NCBI GenBank assembly: GCA_963837365.1
Contig: CAWIMW010000003.1
Coordinates: 620,001 to 684,000 of the forward strand
DNA from: CAWBXL01 sp963837365
GTDB taxonomy: Bacteria; Acidobacteriota; Terriglobia; Terriglobales; Acidobacteriaceae
Reading direction: 5' to 3'
DNA length: 64,000 nucleotides
Part shown: positions 8,965-18,211 of the stretch, in pieces
Position numbering within the stretch: the first letter of the stretch is position 1
How the letters are laid out: each line of letters begins with the position of its first letter
Notes under the pieces: generated by a model
Databases searched by the model: none
What the model saw: the letters and a program-made list of their open reading frames with translations, nothing else
What the model was told of the DNA's origin: nothing
Translations under genes and position numbers: made by a program

Positions 8965-10206
8965 TTATAGCTTCGCTCTGAGCAGGCTTATGATGTCATC
9001 CGAAGTGATAACTCCGGACAACCTCTGGTTCTCGTCTACTACTGGCAGGCTGAAAAGATTGTACTTGTCGAACAATTCAACCACTTCTTTGTCGCGGGTT
9101 TTAAGGGAGCTGAAAATCAGCGGTTCTTGCGCGAGCGATAGCAGCGGCTCGTTCGAGGAGGCCAAGACCAGCTTCGACAACGGGACCGCCCCAGCCAACG
9201 TTCCGTGCGAATCCACCAGGTAAATCGTGCTGACGCTCTCGATTCCGCCCTCAAACTTACGGAGAGCTTCAATGGCATCGCCCACATTGCCGGCCACACT
9301 CACAGCTAAAAACTCAGGGTTCATACGGCCGGCAGCGGTGTTTTCACCGAACTCGAGGAGTTCGACCATTTCCTTGCGCTCCTCGGGCTCCATTTCCTCC
9401 AAAATTTCTTCTGTGCGCTGTTCCGGGAGATCGGCCAGCAGGTCGGCGGCGGCGTCAGGATTCATCTCCTCGACAATTTCCGCCACGCGTTCCGAATCGA
9501 GCGACTCCACGATGGACTTCTGTACTTTTCGTTTGACTTCTTCCAGGGCTTCCGCAGCTACTTCTTCATCCAAGGTTTCGAACACAGCTTCGCGTTCAAT
9601 TGGAGTCAGTTTCTCAATAATGTCGGCGATATCCGCTGGATGCAGGGTCGCCAGGCGTTCATGGGAAATTTTGAGTTTTACCCGGCGCGCGGGGTCAGTC
9701 TCGATCAGATCGACAAAATCCCAGGGGATCGGCCGCGGCGGAAGCTGCGTCAGCAAGGTCCGCAAGGCCATCATGGGCACCACGCCTTTCAGCAGGCGAC
9801 GCACTGCGCCGCGCACCCCAACATCCACGGAATTGACCCGCAGCAACGGACGGTTGTTGCTGGTCTCCTGCTGCAAGTCCACGTCATTGACGCGGACGAC
9901 TTTGCGCCCGTGTACATCAATGATTTGCTGGTCGAGCAGGTCGCGCTCCAGCAAAAACAAACCTTCCGCGCCGTCCGCTACGGCCCATTCCGATGAGGCA
10001 GTCGTGGCATAAACCCCGCCATTCATGGAACCGATCGCGGCAAAGGGGAGCATGCGGTCCCCCTTCCTGGTCTTCACAATGAAGGTTGAGACCCGGGAAC
10101 GGTCTTCCTGAGGAGTCAGGGCCACTTCACGCACACGTCCGCACTGGCCCCCGGCAGAGTCAAAAACCGGAGTGCCGAGAAGTTCGGTGAGTGCGACCGC
10201 GCCCAT
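8965..10206 (-). CDS. PRC-barrel, MgtE N-terminal and CBS-pair protein without a channel
   Basis: 413 residues. Residues about 1-80 look like a PRC-barrel (FDSAGGQCGRVREVALTPQE). Residues about 180-290 are the MgtE N-terminal helical superdomain (LHPADIADIIEKLTPIEREA), and about 295-410 hold two CBS domains ending VVDENQRLSGVITSDDIISL. In MgtE this cytosolic unit senses Mg2+ and gates the channel; here no transmembrane segment follows. It is therefore a free-standing sensor or regulator, possibly of a transporter encoded elsewhere. Confidence 0.85.
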   Translation of the reverse strand: MGAVALTELLGTPVFDSAGGQCGRVREVALTPQEDRSRVSTFIVKTRKGDRMLPFAAIGSMNGGVYATTASSEWAVADGAEGLFLLERDLLDQQIIDVHGRKVVRVNDVDLQQETSNNRPLLRVNSVDVGVRGAVRRLLKGVVPMMALRTLLTQLPPRPIPWDFVDLIETDPARRVKLKISHERLATLHPADIADIIEKLTPIEREAVFETLDEEVAAEALEEVKRKVQKSIVESLDSERVAEIVEEMNPDAAADLLADLPEQRTEEILEEMEPEERKEMVELLEFGENTAAGRMNPEFLAVSVAGNVGDAIEALRKFEGGIESVSTIYLVDSHGTLAGAVPLSKLVLASSNEPLLSLAQEPLIFSSLKTRDKEVVELFDKYNLFSLPVVDENQRLSGVITSDDIISLLRAKL

Positions 10207-10307
10207 GGCCTGAGAATACCGGAGTGCTACAGAGGAAATCTATAGAGAAGGGGTGAAATTTATTACAGGCTTGTACATGACAAGTAGAATGCCAATCGGT
10301 ACTAATC

Positions 10308-10856
10308 ATGGAAGTCTTGAAAATCTGGGCGGCGAGCATCGGCGCAGCCATCGCCTACGGAATCTTGCACGACCAAGTTACCGCTCACCTTTGTGTCGAA
10401 TATTTCTCTATTGCGCATCCAACCATTCTTCCAATTACTTCTCCCACACTCCTCGCCTTTCAATGGGGCATCTTGGCTACGTGGTGGGTGGGTTGCGCAT
10501 TGGGCATACTTCTGGCGATCTCAGCTCGTGCAGGATCCAGACCCAAGTTGAACCTCACCGACCTTTATCGCCCGCTTGGAGTTTTGTTGGTGTGTATGGG
10601 GATTGCCTCACTGGTAGCCGGAGTGCTCGGTTACAGCCTAATGAAGTCAGGCCATCTTACTCTCGACGGCTGGCTTGCCATAGCAATTCCGGTGCAGAAG
10701 CACGCGAGATTCATGGCCGACTGGTGGGCACACACCGCAGCGTACCTAGTTGGGATGTTTGGTGCTTTGGTACTGTGTATTCGCAACGCGGTAATCCGGG
10801 TGAGACTGGCTGGCCGGGTGGGGCTTAGTGCCCCGCCTTCTGCTGTGCTTTCTTAG
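10308..10856 (+). CDS. Integral membrane protein of unknown function
   Basis: 182 residues with about four hydrophobic segments (near residues 5-25, 50-70, 88-110 and 143-162). No family motif was recognised. The start ATG 10308 lies downstream of a TAGAAT box at about 10283. The 3' end overlaps the convergent glmU gene by 32 bases. Base composition is like the neighbours, so this is probably a real but uncharacterised gene. Confidence 0.65.
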   Translation: MEVLKIWAASIGAAIAYGILHDQVTAHLCVEYFSIAHPTILPITSPTLLAFQWGILATWWVGCALGILLAISARAGSRPKLNLTDLYRPLGVLLVCMGIASLVAGVLGYSLMKSGHLTLDGWLAIAIPVQKHARFMADWWAHTAAYLVGMFGALVLCIRNAVIRVRLAGRVGLSAPPSAVLS

Positions 10857-12246
10857 TTCGTACCCAGCCCTCTTTGTTAACTTGCCGTGCCCGTCCTAAG
10901 GCCAGAGATTCCGGTGGAACATCTTCCGTCACGCAGGTAGCGGCCCCAATGTATGCGCCCTTCCCGATCTTCACTGGCGCAACCAGCGTAGAATCACTGC
11001 CCACAAACACTCCATCTTCAATAATGGTCTTGTGCTTGCGAACCCCGTCGTAGTTGCAGGTGATTGTCCCGGCACCAATATTTACGCCTTCGCCAATTTC
11101 CGCGTCTCCCATATAAGTAAGGTGGTTGATCTTCGATCCCTTACCCAAGTGAATTTTCTTGGTCTCGACAAAATTGCCGACCTTAGCGCCCTCGCCGATA
11201 TCACTGCCGGGGCGCAGGCGGGAATAAGGGCCTAGCGTGGCCTTATCGTGCACGCGGGAATCATCCATGACACAGCCTGGCAGAATCGTGACCCCATCTC
11301 CAATTTCCACATTGCGGATCACGCTATAAGAATGAATGCGGGTCCCACTGCCAACTTTGGTTTTCCCTAACAACTGCACAAACGGTTCAATCACCGTGTC
11401 CGTTCCAACTTCCACGTCGCAATCAATCACGCAACTCTGCGGGTAAAAAACAGTCACACCGTCATTCATCAGCTGGCGGCACTTGGCCATGCGGATGTGC
11501 TGATCGATCTCCACCAGTTCAGCCCGAGTATTTCCGCCCAGGACCTCGTTGGCATTTTGGGCCTGCACAGCCACTACCGGCTTTTTTCTCTTGCCGAAGA
11601 TTGCTGCCATGTCGGTGAGATAGAACTCTCCGTGGGCATTGTTGGTGCTGAGCTTGTCGATGTTCCCGAAAAGCAGTGGCACATCAAAGGCATAGAACCC
11701 GGCATTGATTTCACATATCTTACGCTGAGCTGGAGATAGCGCCTTAAATTCAACAATCGCTTTAACTTCGTCGCTCTTGGGGCCTTTGCGGACGATCCTT
11801 CCATACGCCGACGGAACCTCCAGCACAGCAGTCAGCAAAGTCATCGCAGCTCTCTTAGAAGTGTGAAAGTCGCGCAATTTTTCAATGGTCTGGGCCTGAA
11901 TCAGCGGAGCATCCCCTGAGAGAACAATCACCTGGTCATAACCGGACAGAGCTTCGCGGGCCATCATCAAAGCGTGGCCCGTGCCCCTTTGCTCTTTTTG
12001 GAGAACAAATCCCACCCCGGTGTGAGCCAGCGCCTCGCGCACCCGGTCGGCTTCATGACCAATGATGACGTAAATATCCGAAGCCGGCACGACTTTGGTG
12101 GCCGCGGCAATCACATGCGCCAGCAGAGGCTTGCCGCCAACTTCGTGTAATACTTTAGGAAGTTTGGATTTGAGGCGAGTTCCCTTGCCAGCGGCCATGA
12201 TGGCGATGGCGGTACGCGCGGACGGGGTTTGCGTGGATTTAGGCAT
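10825..12246 (-). CDS. glmU: Bifunctional GlmU: GlcNAc-1-phosphate uridyltransferase / glucosamine-1-phosphate acetyltransferase
   Basis: About 473 residues. The N-terminal half has the pyrophosphorylase signature AIMAAGKGTRLKSKLPKVLH and the later QKEQRGTGHALMMA segment. The C-terminal half is a left-handed beta-helix of hexapeptide repeats, with the acetyltransferase region NFVETKKIHLGKGSKINHLT. It makes UDP-GlcNAc for peptidoglycan and lipopolysaccharide in the cytoplasm. The ATG at 12246 has GAGG 5-8 bases upstream, which favours it over the TTG at 12255. Confidence 0.97.
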   Translation of the reverse strand: MPKSTQTPSARTAIAIMAAGKGTRLKSKLPKVLHEVGGKPLLAHVIAAATKVVPASDIYVIIGHEADRVREALAHTGVGFVLQKEQRGTGHALMMAREALSGYDQVIVLSGDAPLIQAQTIEKLRDFHTSKRAAMTLLTAVLEVPSAYGRIVRKGPKSDEVKAIVEFKALSPAQRKICEINAGFYAFDVPLLFGNIDKLSTNNAHGEFYLTDMAAIFGKRKKPVVAVQAQNANEVLGGNTRAELVEIDQHIRMAKCRQLMNDGVTVFYPQSCVIDCDVEVGTDTVIEPFVQLLGKTKVGSGTRIHSYSVIRNVEIGDGVTILPGCVMDDSRVHDKATLGPYSRLRPGSDIGEGAKVGNFVETKKIHLGKGSKINHLTYMGDAEIGEGVNIGAGTITCNYDGVRKHKTIIEDGVFVGSDSTLVAPVKIGKGAYIGAATCVTEDVPPESLALGRARQVNKEGWVRTKKAQQKAGH

Positions 12247-12396
12247 TGGCCTCAATATACCGCGAGAGAGCCAATCTTGCGTAGGGATAGGCGCACTCGC
12301 TGCCTAGGGAAGATGCTTCGCACCAGCCCGCCGAACTAATACTCACCCCGGACGAGCGCGTCCGGTACTACGCTTTACAAATTAAAGCTTCTCGCG

Positions 12397-12414
12397 AATA
12401 ATAATAATTATCAT
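12397..12414 (+). promoter_or_regulatory. Candidate Fur/PerR box ahead of the regulator gene
   Basis: The AT-rich stretch AATAATAATAATTATCAT sits just before the GTG start of the Fur-family gene. It resembles the ATAATnATTAT-type repeats bound by PerR and Fur. Autoregulation, and control of the adjacent katG, is inferred from position and similarity. Confidence 0.55.
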
Positions 12415-12416
12415 CT

Positions 12417-12860
12417 GTGAAATCATCTTTCCAATTTCGTGATCTCTGCCAACGCCACCAGTTAGTGGCCACGCACCAGCGGCAGGTGATCTACGAGACT
12501 GTGATGTCCTTTCCCGGACATCCCAGCCCGGAAATAATTTATACCGAGGTAAAGGAGAAGATTCCCACTGTCTCCTTGGCCACGGTTTACAAGAACATTC
12601 AGACCTTCATTGACAACGGCATGCTGCGCAAGGTGAGTACGTATCACGGGGCGCTGCGAGTTGAGTCCAATCTCGACCCGCATCACCATCTGGTTTGCAT
12701 CCGTTGTAAATCCATCGTGGACGTGGATGAAGACAAGATTGCTCCGGTCGAGCTTCGCCACAAACTTCCGCGCGGCTTCAAAGTCACGCGTATTGCAATC
12801 GACATTTTAGGTGTGTGTGAAAGCTGCGCCTCAACCCGGGGACGCAAAACCAGAGTTTGA
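12417..12860 (+). CDS. perR: Fur-family transcriptional regulator, PerR-like
   Basis: 147 residues from a GTG start. The winged helix is followed by the metal-binding dimer domain with DPHHHLVCIRCKSIVDVD and a second pair CESC, giving the structural zinc site of two CxxC pairs. The sequence LATVYKNIQTFIDNGML contains the recognition helix. PerR proteins repress peroxide-defence genes and are inactivated by metal-catalysed oxidation of histidines. The katG gene begins 77 bases downstream, which strongly supports a peroxide-sensing role over iron uptake. Confidence 0.85.
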   Translation: MKSSFQFRDLCQRHQLVATHQRQVIYETVMSFPGHPSPEIIYTEVKEKIPTVSLATVYKNIQTFIDNGMLRKVSTYHGALRVESNLDPHHHLVCIRCKSIVDVDEDKIAPVELRHKLPRGFKVTRIAIDILGVCESCASTRGRKTRV

Positions 12861-12937
12861 ATTTAACCATTGAACACAAACCCGTGGAGAAACCACGGCA
12901 GCCGGGGGCGCCTGTCCCCGAGAATCAGGAGCAAATT

Positions 12938-15109
12938 ATGTCCACCGAAGCCAAGTGCCCGTTCGCGGGCGCAACCCCCGCAGCCACAAACCGTGACTGG
13001 TGGCCGAGCCAGCTGAACCTTCAGGTTCTCCACCAGCACTCCAGCCTTTCTGATCCGATGGGCCAGGAGTTCGACTACGCCAAGGAATTCAAGACTCTCG
13101 ATCTGAAAGCCGTAATCAAAGACCTTCATAAACTGATGACCGACTCGCAAGATTGGTGGCCGGCCGACTTTGGCCACTACGGCGGGCTGTTCATTCGCAT
13201 GGCCTGGCACAGCGCCGGTACCTACCGCATCGGCGACGGCCGTGGCGGCGCCGGAGCCGGGCAGCAGCGTTTCGCCCCCCTCAATAGCTGGCCGGATAAC
13301 GTGAACCTGGATAAAGCACGCCGGCTGCTTTGGCCGATCAAACAGAAATACGGCCGGAAAATTTCCTGGGCCGACCTGATGATCCTCGCCGGCAATGTCG
13401 CCCTCGAATCTATGGGCTTTAAGACGTTCGGCTTCGGCGGCGGACGTGCGGATGTTTGGGAAGCAGAAGAGGACGTCTTCTGGGGCCCCGAAGGCAAGTG
13501 GCTGGCGGACGAGCGTTACAGCGGCGACCGCGATCTTTCGAATCCCCTCGCGGCCGTGCAAATGGGTCTGATCTACGTGAATCCGGAAGGGCCGAACGGC
13601 AAGCCGGATCCCCTCGCGGCGGCCAAAGATATTCGCGAAACCTTCCGCCGTATGGCAATGAACGACGAAGAGACAGTCGCGCTGATTGCCGGCGGTCACA
13701 GCTTCGGTAAAACCCACGGCGCCGGCGATGCGGCACTGGTGGGCCCAGAGCCGGAAGCCGCCCCCATCGAGGAGCAGGGCCTTGGCTGGAAGGGCAAATT
13801 CAGGACGGGCAAAGGCGGCGATGCGATCGGCAGCGGACTGGAAGTCATTTGGACCCAGACGCCTACCAAGTGGAGCAACAATTTCTTCAAGAACCTGTTC
13901 AGCTACGAATGGGAACTGACCAAGAGCCCGGCGGGCGCGCATCAGTGGACGCCGAAGAATGGCGCAGGCGCCGGTACGGTACCAGACGCGCACGATCCCT
14001 CCAAGCGTCAGGCGCCTTCCATGCTGACCACGGACCTCTCCTTGCGGGTTGACCCGGCCTACGAAAAGATTTCACGACGCTTCTACGAGCATCCCGACCA
14101 GTTCGCGGAGGCGTTTGCCCGCGCATGGTTCAAGCTGACCCACCGCGACATGGGCCCAATCGTGCGTTATCTTGGCCCACTCGTTCCCAAGGAGCACCTG
14201 CCGTGGCAAGACCCGATTCCCGCAGTGAACCGCAAACAAGTCATCGGGGACAAGGAAGTTGCTGCGCTGAAGGCGAAGATTATCAAATCCGGACTGTCGA
14301 TCTCGCAACTGGTCTCGACAGCCTGGGCGTCGGCGTCCACCTTCCGCGGCTCCGACAAGCGCGGTGGAGCGAATGGCGCGCGTATTCGTCTTGCACCGCA
14401 AAAGGATTGGGAAGTCAATCAGCCGGCGGAACTGGCGAAGGTTCTGGCAAAGCTGGAGGCGATCCAAGCAGCATTCAACAAGTCCAGCAAGAAGAAAGTC
14501 TCGCTGGCCGACCTGATCGTTCTGGGCGGCTGCGCAGCCGTCGAGGAAGCTGCGAAGAAGGCAGGCCTCAAAGTGAAAGTTCCCTTCACGCCCGGCCGCA
14601 TGGACGCGTCGCAGGAACAGACTGACGTCGAGTCCTTCGAACCGCTCGAACCGAAGGCCGATGGGTTCCGCAACTACGTTCGCGGCAAACAGCGCTTGTC
14701 GCCTGAGGAGATGTTGGTGGATAAGGCGCAATTGCTAAGGCTGACGGCGCCGGAAATGACGGTCCTCGTCGGTGGCCTGCGCGTCCTCGGGGCAAACGTC
14801 GGGAAGTCCAAGCACGGCGTCTTCACCAAAAAGCCGGAGACGCTGACTAACGACTTCTTCGTCAACCTGCTCGACATGGGCACGGAATGGAAGCCTGATG
14901 GCTCGGATGGCGTGTACGAAGGACACGACCGCAAGACAAATCAGGTCAAGTGGACCGGCACCCGTGCCGACCTCATCTTCGGTTCACACTCGCAGCTGCG
15001 CGCCTTGGCGGAAGTCTATGGGTGCGCGGACGCGAAGGAAAAGTTCGTGAAGGACTTCGTGGCTGCGTGGAACAAGGTGATGGACCACGATCGCTTCGAG
15101 GTTGCCTAA
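12938..15109 (+). CDS. katG: Catalase-peroxidase KatG
   Basis: 723 residues, the usual family length. The start ATG 12938 has AGGAG six bases upstream; a longer TTG frame from 12857 adds 27 low-value residues. The distal haem pocket is visible as FIRMAWHSAGTYR (Arg87, Trp90, His91). The Tyr of the Trp-Tyr-Met adduct lies in MGLIYVNPEGPNG near residue 212, and the proximal His region is IAGGHSFGKTHGAGD. The second, haem-free domain is complete. KatG destroys H2O2 in the cytoplasm. It is preceded by a PerR-like regulator. Confidence 0.97.
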   Translation: MSTEAKCPFAGATPAATNRDWWPSQLNLQVLHQHSSLSDPMGQEFDYAKEFKTLDLKAVIKDLHKLMTDSQDWWPADFGHYGGLFIRMAWHSAGTYRIGDGRGGAGAGQQRFAPLNSWPDNVNLDKARRLLWPIKQKYGRKISWADLMILAGNVALESMGFKTFGFGGGRADVWEAEEDVFWGPEGKWLADERYSGDRDLSNPLAAVQMGLIYVNPEGPNGKPDPLAAAKDIRETFRRMAMNDEETVALIAGGHSFGKTHGAGDAALVGPEPEAAPIEEQGLGWKGKFRTGKGGDAIGSGLEVIWTQTPTKWSNNFFKNLFSYEWELTKSPAGAHQWTPKNGAGAGTVPDAHDPSKRQAPSMLTTDLSLRVDPAYEKISRRFYEHPDQFAEAFARAWFKLTHRDMGPIVRYLGPLVPKEHLPWQDPIPAVNRKQVIGDKEVAALKAKIIKSGLSISQLVSTAWASASTFRGSDKRGGANGARIRLAPQKDWEVNQPAELAKVLAKLEAIQAAFNKSSKKKVSLADLIVLGGCAAVEEAAKKAGLKVKVPFTPGRMDASQEQTDVESFEPLEPKADGFRNYVRGKQRLSPEEMLVDKAQLLRLTAPEMTVLVGGLRVLGANVGKSKHGVFTKKPETLTNDFFVNLLDMGTEWKPDGSDGVYEGHDRKTNQVKWTGTRADLIFGSHSQLRALAEVYGCADAKEKFVKDFVAAWNKVMDHDRFEVA

Positions 15110-15131
15110 GCTCAGCCGGAACGAAAACTCT

Positions 15132-15177
15132 GGGTGTGCCCCAGGGGCTCGCCGTAGTCGCGAGACCTGGGGCACCC
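15132..15177. terminator. Strong hairpin downstream of katG
   Basis: GGGTGTGCCCCAGG pairs with CCTGGGGCACCC (two-base bulge), and inside it CTCGC pairs with GCGAG. The result is a long stem ending 68 bases after the katG stop. No T-run follows, so it may be a repetitive hairpin that protects mRNA or stops transcription inefficiently. Confidence 0.55.
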
Positions 15178-15327
15178 GGCGGAATGCCTCGTGAAGACGT
15201 GTCGATCCCCCAAGCATGTGCACAATCTAGCTTGTCAGCCGGGCCGGGCCGTTAACGTATGAATATCCCGACTCAAGCCAAACCGAGCTCGAGTCCACCA
15301 CCCGCCTGATACTGGGACCTGGATGCT

Positions 15328-17112
15328 CTAACTCAGGCCAACCCTGTGGACCAAATCTGCAAAGCGAGGATCATTGCGGATTGGGTCGAAGTATGGATGT
15401 GTCTTGACAAATTGCAGGATATTCGATTTTTCTTTATAAGCTTGCTCGATCCAGGCGAAGGCTTCGTCGTTTTCGCCAAGACCCAAGTAAGCGTTCACGA
15501 AGGCTCCTGCGGGAATGTAACCTGCCTGCCGGCGTCTTTTCAGTTCTGCCAGAAGGCGGAGTGCATCACTGCGCCGCCCAGCATGAGCGTACGCTCTGAT
15601 CAGCACACCAACCGCAGCAGGGCTGCCATTGGAAATCGAAACCGCTCTCTCCAGTACTGGAACTGCATCGCCGGGTTGATTGTTGGCGACCAGCGCGAAT
15701 CCGAGCCCCAAAAGCGTACCTGCATCCTGTGGGTGCACTGCTAGCACACCGCGCGATTCACGTATGGCCTCGTCGTAACGGTGCGACTGAAACAGAATCC
15801 ACGCGACGCTGCCACCAGAAACCACAACCGGATCCCGTTCCCGGCCGCGCTCCACCCAAGCCACAGCTTCGCCCGTCCGTCCCTGGCATAGCAACCATAG
15901 AGCAAATTTGGCCTGGGCATCCGCGTCATTCGGGGTCAATTCAAGGGCGTTCCTGTATTCAGACTCAGCTTCGGCCCAGTGCCACTCTTCCTGCAGAACG
16001 TTGGCCAGCAAGAGATGGGCTTCAACGAGATCGGGATCGAGTTTCAGTGCATTGCGGGCGGCGCTCATGACTTTCGGCCGCGTCTCTTCGGGAGTACCGC
16101 CCGCAAACACTGTGCCAAGCCATGTGTAGGCTTCCGCCAGGCCGACGTAGGCCGGCGCAAATGTCGGATCGCTCTTCAACGCCTGGTTAAAATAACCAAT
16201 ACTTTCCTCGATCTCCGCCCGCCGGTTGCCTTTGTTCAAAGCGTATCGGCCCTTCAGGTAGCTCTCATATACTTCCGGTGGAACGGCCGGCACTCTGGCC
16301 AGCCTTTCCTGTTCCTTTCCTGTGACCGTAACCTCGACCTTCTCGGCTATGGCTTGCGCTACTTCGCTCTCGATGGCAAGGACGTCCTTTAGCTGGCGAT
16401 CGTACGATTCCGACCAGAAGTGTTCGTCGGTAGGGCCTCGGATCAACTGGGCGGTGACGCGAATCCGGCTACCCTCCCGCATGACCGATCCTTCGACGAT
16501 GGCATCCGCCCCCAGAGTTTTGGCGATCTCCGGCACTGAGATCTGAGGGTTTTTAAAGCGCATCACTGAAGTATGGGAGATCACGCGCAGGTTGTGAATT
16601 GCCGCCAGCCGACCGATCAGGGCCTCGGTCATGCCATCGGCGAGGTATTCCTGGGCCGGATCTCCGGACAAGTTTTTTAAGGGTAGAACCGCCAGTGATT
16701 TGATTTTAGGTGAGGCCGCTTTCTCGGCGCGATCCCGTTCCTTAATATAGGCGATGGCCAAGACGACCAGCACCGCCAGCCCAGCCAGACCAACCCAGAG
16801 TCGCACCCGCGATCCGGATATTTCCCCCTGGTTGTCGGAGGCGGTTATGGCCGGTCCGGCCTGTGACTCCTTCCCATCCTCCGGCAATTGCAGCCGGCGG
16901 CCCTGCAACCAGCCATCCAGCTCGGAAGCTAAGGCGTATACCGAACCACGCTTGTCGTGGAGGTGACGGTGAACCGGCATCCCCTCCCGCTTCTCCCAGC
17001 GTTGGACGGTGGTTACGTCGCGGTTGAGGTAGGCAGCGATTTCCTTCCACGAGTCCAGCCGCTCTTCGGGTGTTTTCTCGGATGTCTGCACGCCTGAGGA
17101 TGGATCACCCAT
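15328..17112 (-). CDS. HTH / TolB-like / TPR regulatory membrane protein
   Basis: 594 residues. Residues about 18-70 form a MerR/excisionase-like helix-turn-helix (SWKEIAAYLNRDVTTVQRWE). A single transmembrane segment follows (about 107-125, VGLAGLAVLVVLAIAYI). Next is a TolB-like N-terminal domain (AVLPLKNLSGDPAQEYLADG) and then about seven TPR repeats to the end, closing with HPYFDPIRNDPRFADLV. This architecture is very common in Acidobacteriota. It suggests a membrane-tethered regulator whose extracytoplasmic part senses a ligand or protein; the target genes are unknown. Confidence 0.85.
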   Translation of the reverse strand: MGDPSSGVQTSEKTPEERLDSWKEIAAYLNRDVTTVQRWEKREGMPVHRHLHDKRGSVYALASELDGWLQGRRLQLPEDGKESQAGPAITASDNQGEISGSRVRLWVGLAGLAVLVVLAIAYIKERDRAEKAASPKIKSLAVLPLKNLSGDPAQEYLADGMTEALIGRLAAIHNLRVISHTSVMRFKNPQISVPEIAKTLGADAIVEGSVMREGSRIRVTAQLIRGPTDEHFWSESYDRQLKDVLAIESEVAQAIAEKVEVTVTGKEQERLARVPAVPPEVYESYLKGRYALNKGNRRAEIEESIGYFNQALKSDPTFAPAYVGLAEAYTWLGTVFAGGTPEETRPKVMSAARNALKLDPDLVEAHLLLANVLQEEWHWAEAESEYRNALELTPNDADAQAKFALWLLCQGRTGEAVAWVERGRERDPVVVSGGSVAWILFQSHRYDEAIRESRGVLAVHPQDAGTLLGLGFALVANNQPGDAVPVLERAVSISNGSPAAVGVLIRAYAHAGRRSDALRLLAELKRRRQAGYIPAGAFVNAYLGLGENDEAFAWIEQAYKEKSNILQFVKTHPYFDPIRNDPRFADLVHRVGLS

Positions 17113-17391
17113 CGGCTTCTCCCACCCGGTCCCGTCGCATGGCGGATCCTGGTGACGCTACTGTAGCGCGTTCGCCCGGAACGGCAAAAGGCCGCATTCC
17201 ATGGTAAATCGCTACTCCGCGCATTGCTGTTTGACCGTCGACGCCCGGATGCTCGACGGTGTCCCAGCAGGTTAAGCGCAAGACCGCCGAATTGCAATTC
17301 ATGGAGCTACCGCCGCAGCGCAAGCCTGGCGCCCTGTATCCCTGAGAGTTTTCGGCGCTAAGGCGCAACTTTCAACTTTGGAGACTTTCTT

Positions 17392-17982
17392 ATGAGCAGA
17401 AAAACGTTCGGCTGGGCTACATGCGCTCTCTGCGTCCTGGTGTTGGCTTCAGGTGGCGTCCTGGCGGAGACTCCCTCATCGCAGCACTATGGTCGCTTCG
17501 TCCACTTCAAGGGCATCATTAATGATTATTCCCCCTCCACCGTTGCCGGAGGGCCGTACGAGATCCGCGGCAACTGGACCTTGGACGTACACGGAGAATC
17601 CGCCAATTTTTACGCGGCCGTCACCATGGAGACTTCCGATTCCGGGGTCACGGTCGATTTGACCAATCCCGATAGCCGGGGGGCTCACACTCATCACATC
17701 ACCATGACGGACGCCAAGGTCACTTTCACTTCCGATGCGACCGTCTGTCCTGCCTATAAGCCCCCGACCACCAGCCAAAATCTGGTAATCACCGGGCCGG
17801 TCAGCATTACAGGGAACGGGAACGCGGCGCCCTTTCAGAAAAATGGCCTCTCCACGATGCAAGTCTGCATCAATGGAGGATCGCTAGTCCCGTTCTCGAA
17901 CCTTTCACTCGTACTCGTCGGCCCTGCAACAAGTCATTTCGGTCCGCAGGCGATCCATGGCGTGGTTCGTACGGTGGAGTAG
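17392..17982 (+). CDS. Secreted protein of unknown function
   Basis: 196 residues with a clear signal peptide (CALCVLVLASGGVLAET). The mature part is predicted beta-rich, and the segment GAHTHHITMTDAKVTF resembles small secreted proteins of Acidobacteriota without assigned function. Two cysteines (in TVCPAYK and MQVCING) could form a disulfide bond. The start ATG 17392 is preceded by GGAG. A terminator-like hairpin follows about 60 bases after the stop. Confidence 0.65.
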   Translation: MSRKTFGWATCALCVLVLASGGVLAETPSSQHYGRFVHFKGIINDYSPSTVAGGPYEIRGNWTLDVHGESANFYAAVTMETSDSGVTVDLTNPDSRGAHTHHITMTDAKVTFTSDATVCPAYKPPTTSQNLVITGPVSITGNGNAAPFQKNGLSTMQVCINGGSLVPFSNLSLVLVGPATSHFGPQAIHGVVRTVE

Positions 17983-18042
17983 CTGGGGCGGATGACTGCG
18001 CTTCAGGACAGAGCTTTCTCGCAACAATCCACCTGCCGGGGA

Positions 18043-18071
18043 GGGGAGCCGTGGACTTGATGCGGCTCCCC
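18043..18071 (+). terminator. Candidate transcription terminator
   Basis: GGGGAGCCG (18043-18051) pairs perfectly with CGGCTCCCC (18063-18071), followed by the T-rich GTTCCTGTTGTT. It lies 60 bases after the secreted-protein gene and fits an intrinsic terminator. Confidence 0.6.
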
Positions 18072-18211
18072 GTTCCTGTTGTTGGGGTCGGCACTACTGA
18101 ACTTTGACCGAGGCTCCGAGGGTCGGAGTCGTCGTCATTGATAGCGGTGGACCTCTGGTTTATTGGGGGGACGTTCCCCTAATTGCAAATTATCCAGCTT
18201 CCCCGACAATC

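Noticed and set aside
12863..13993. A long minus-strand frame across katG
   Set aside because: It is opposite a complete catalase-peroxidase with all active-site motifs and has no family resemblance.
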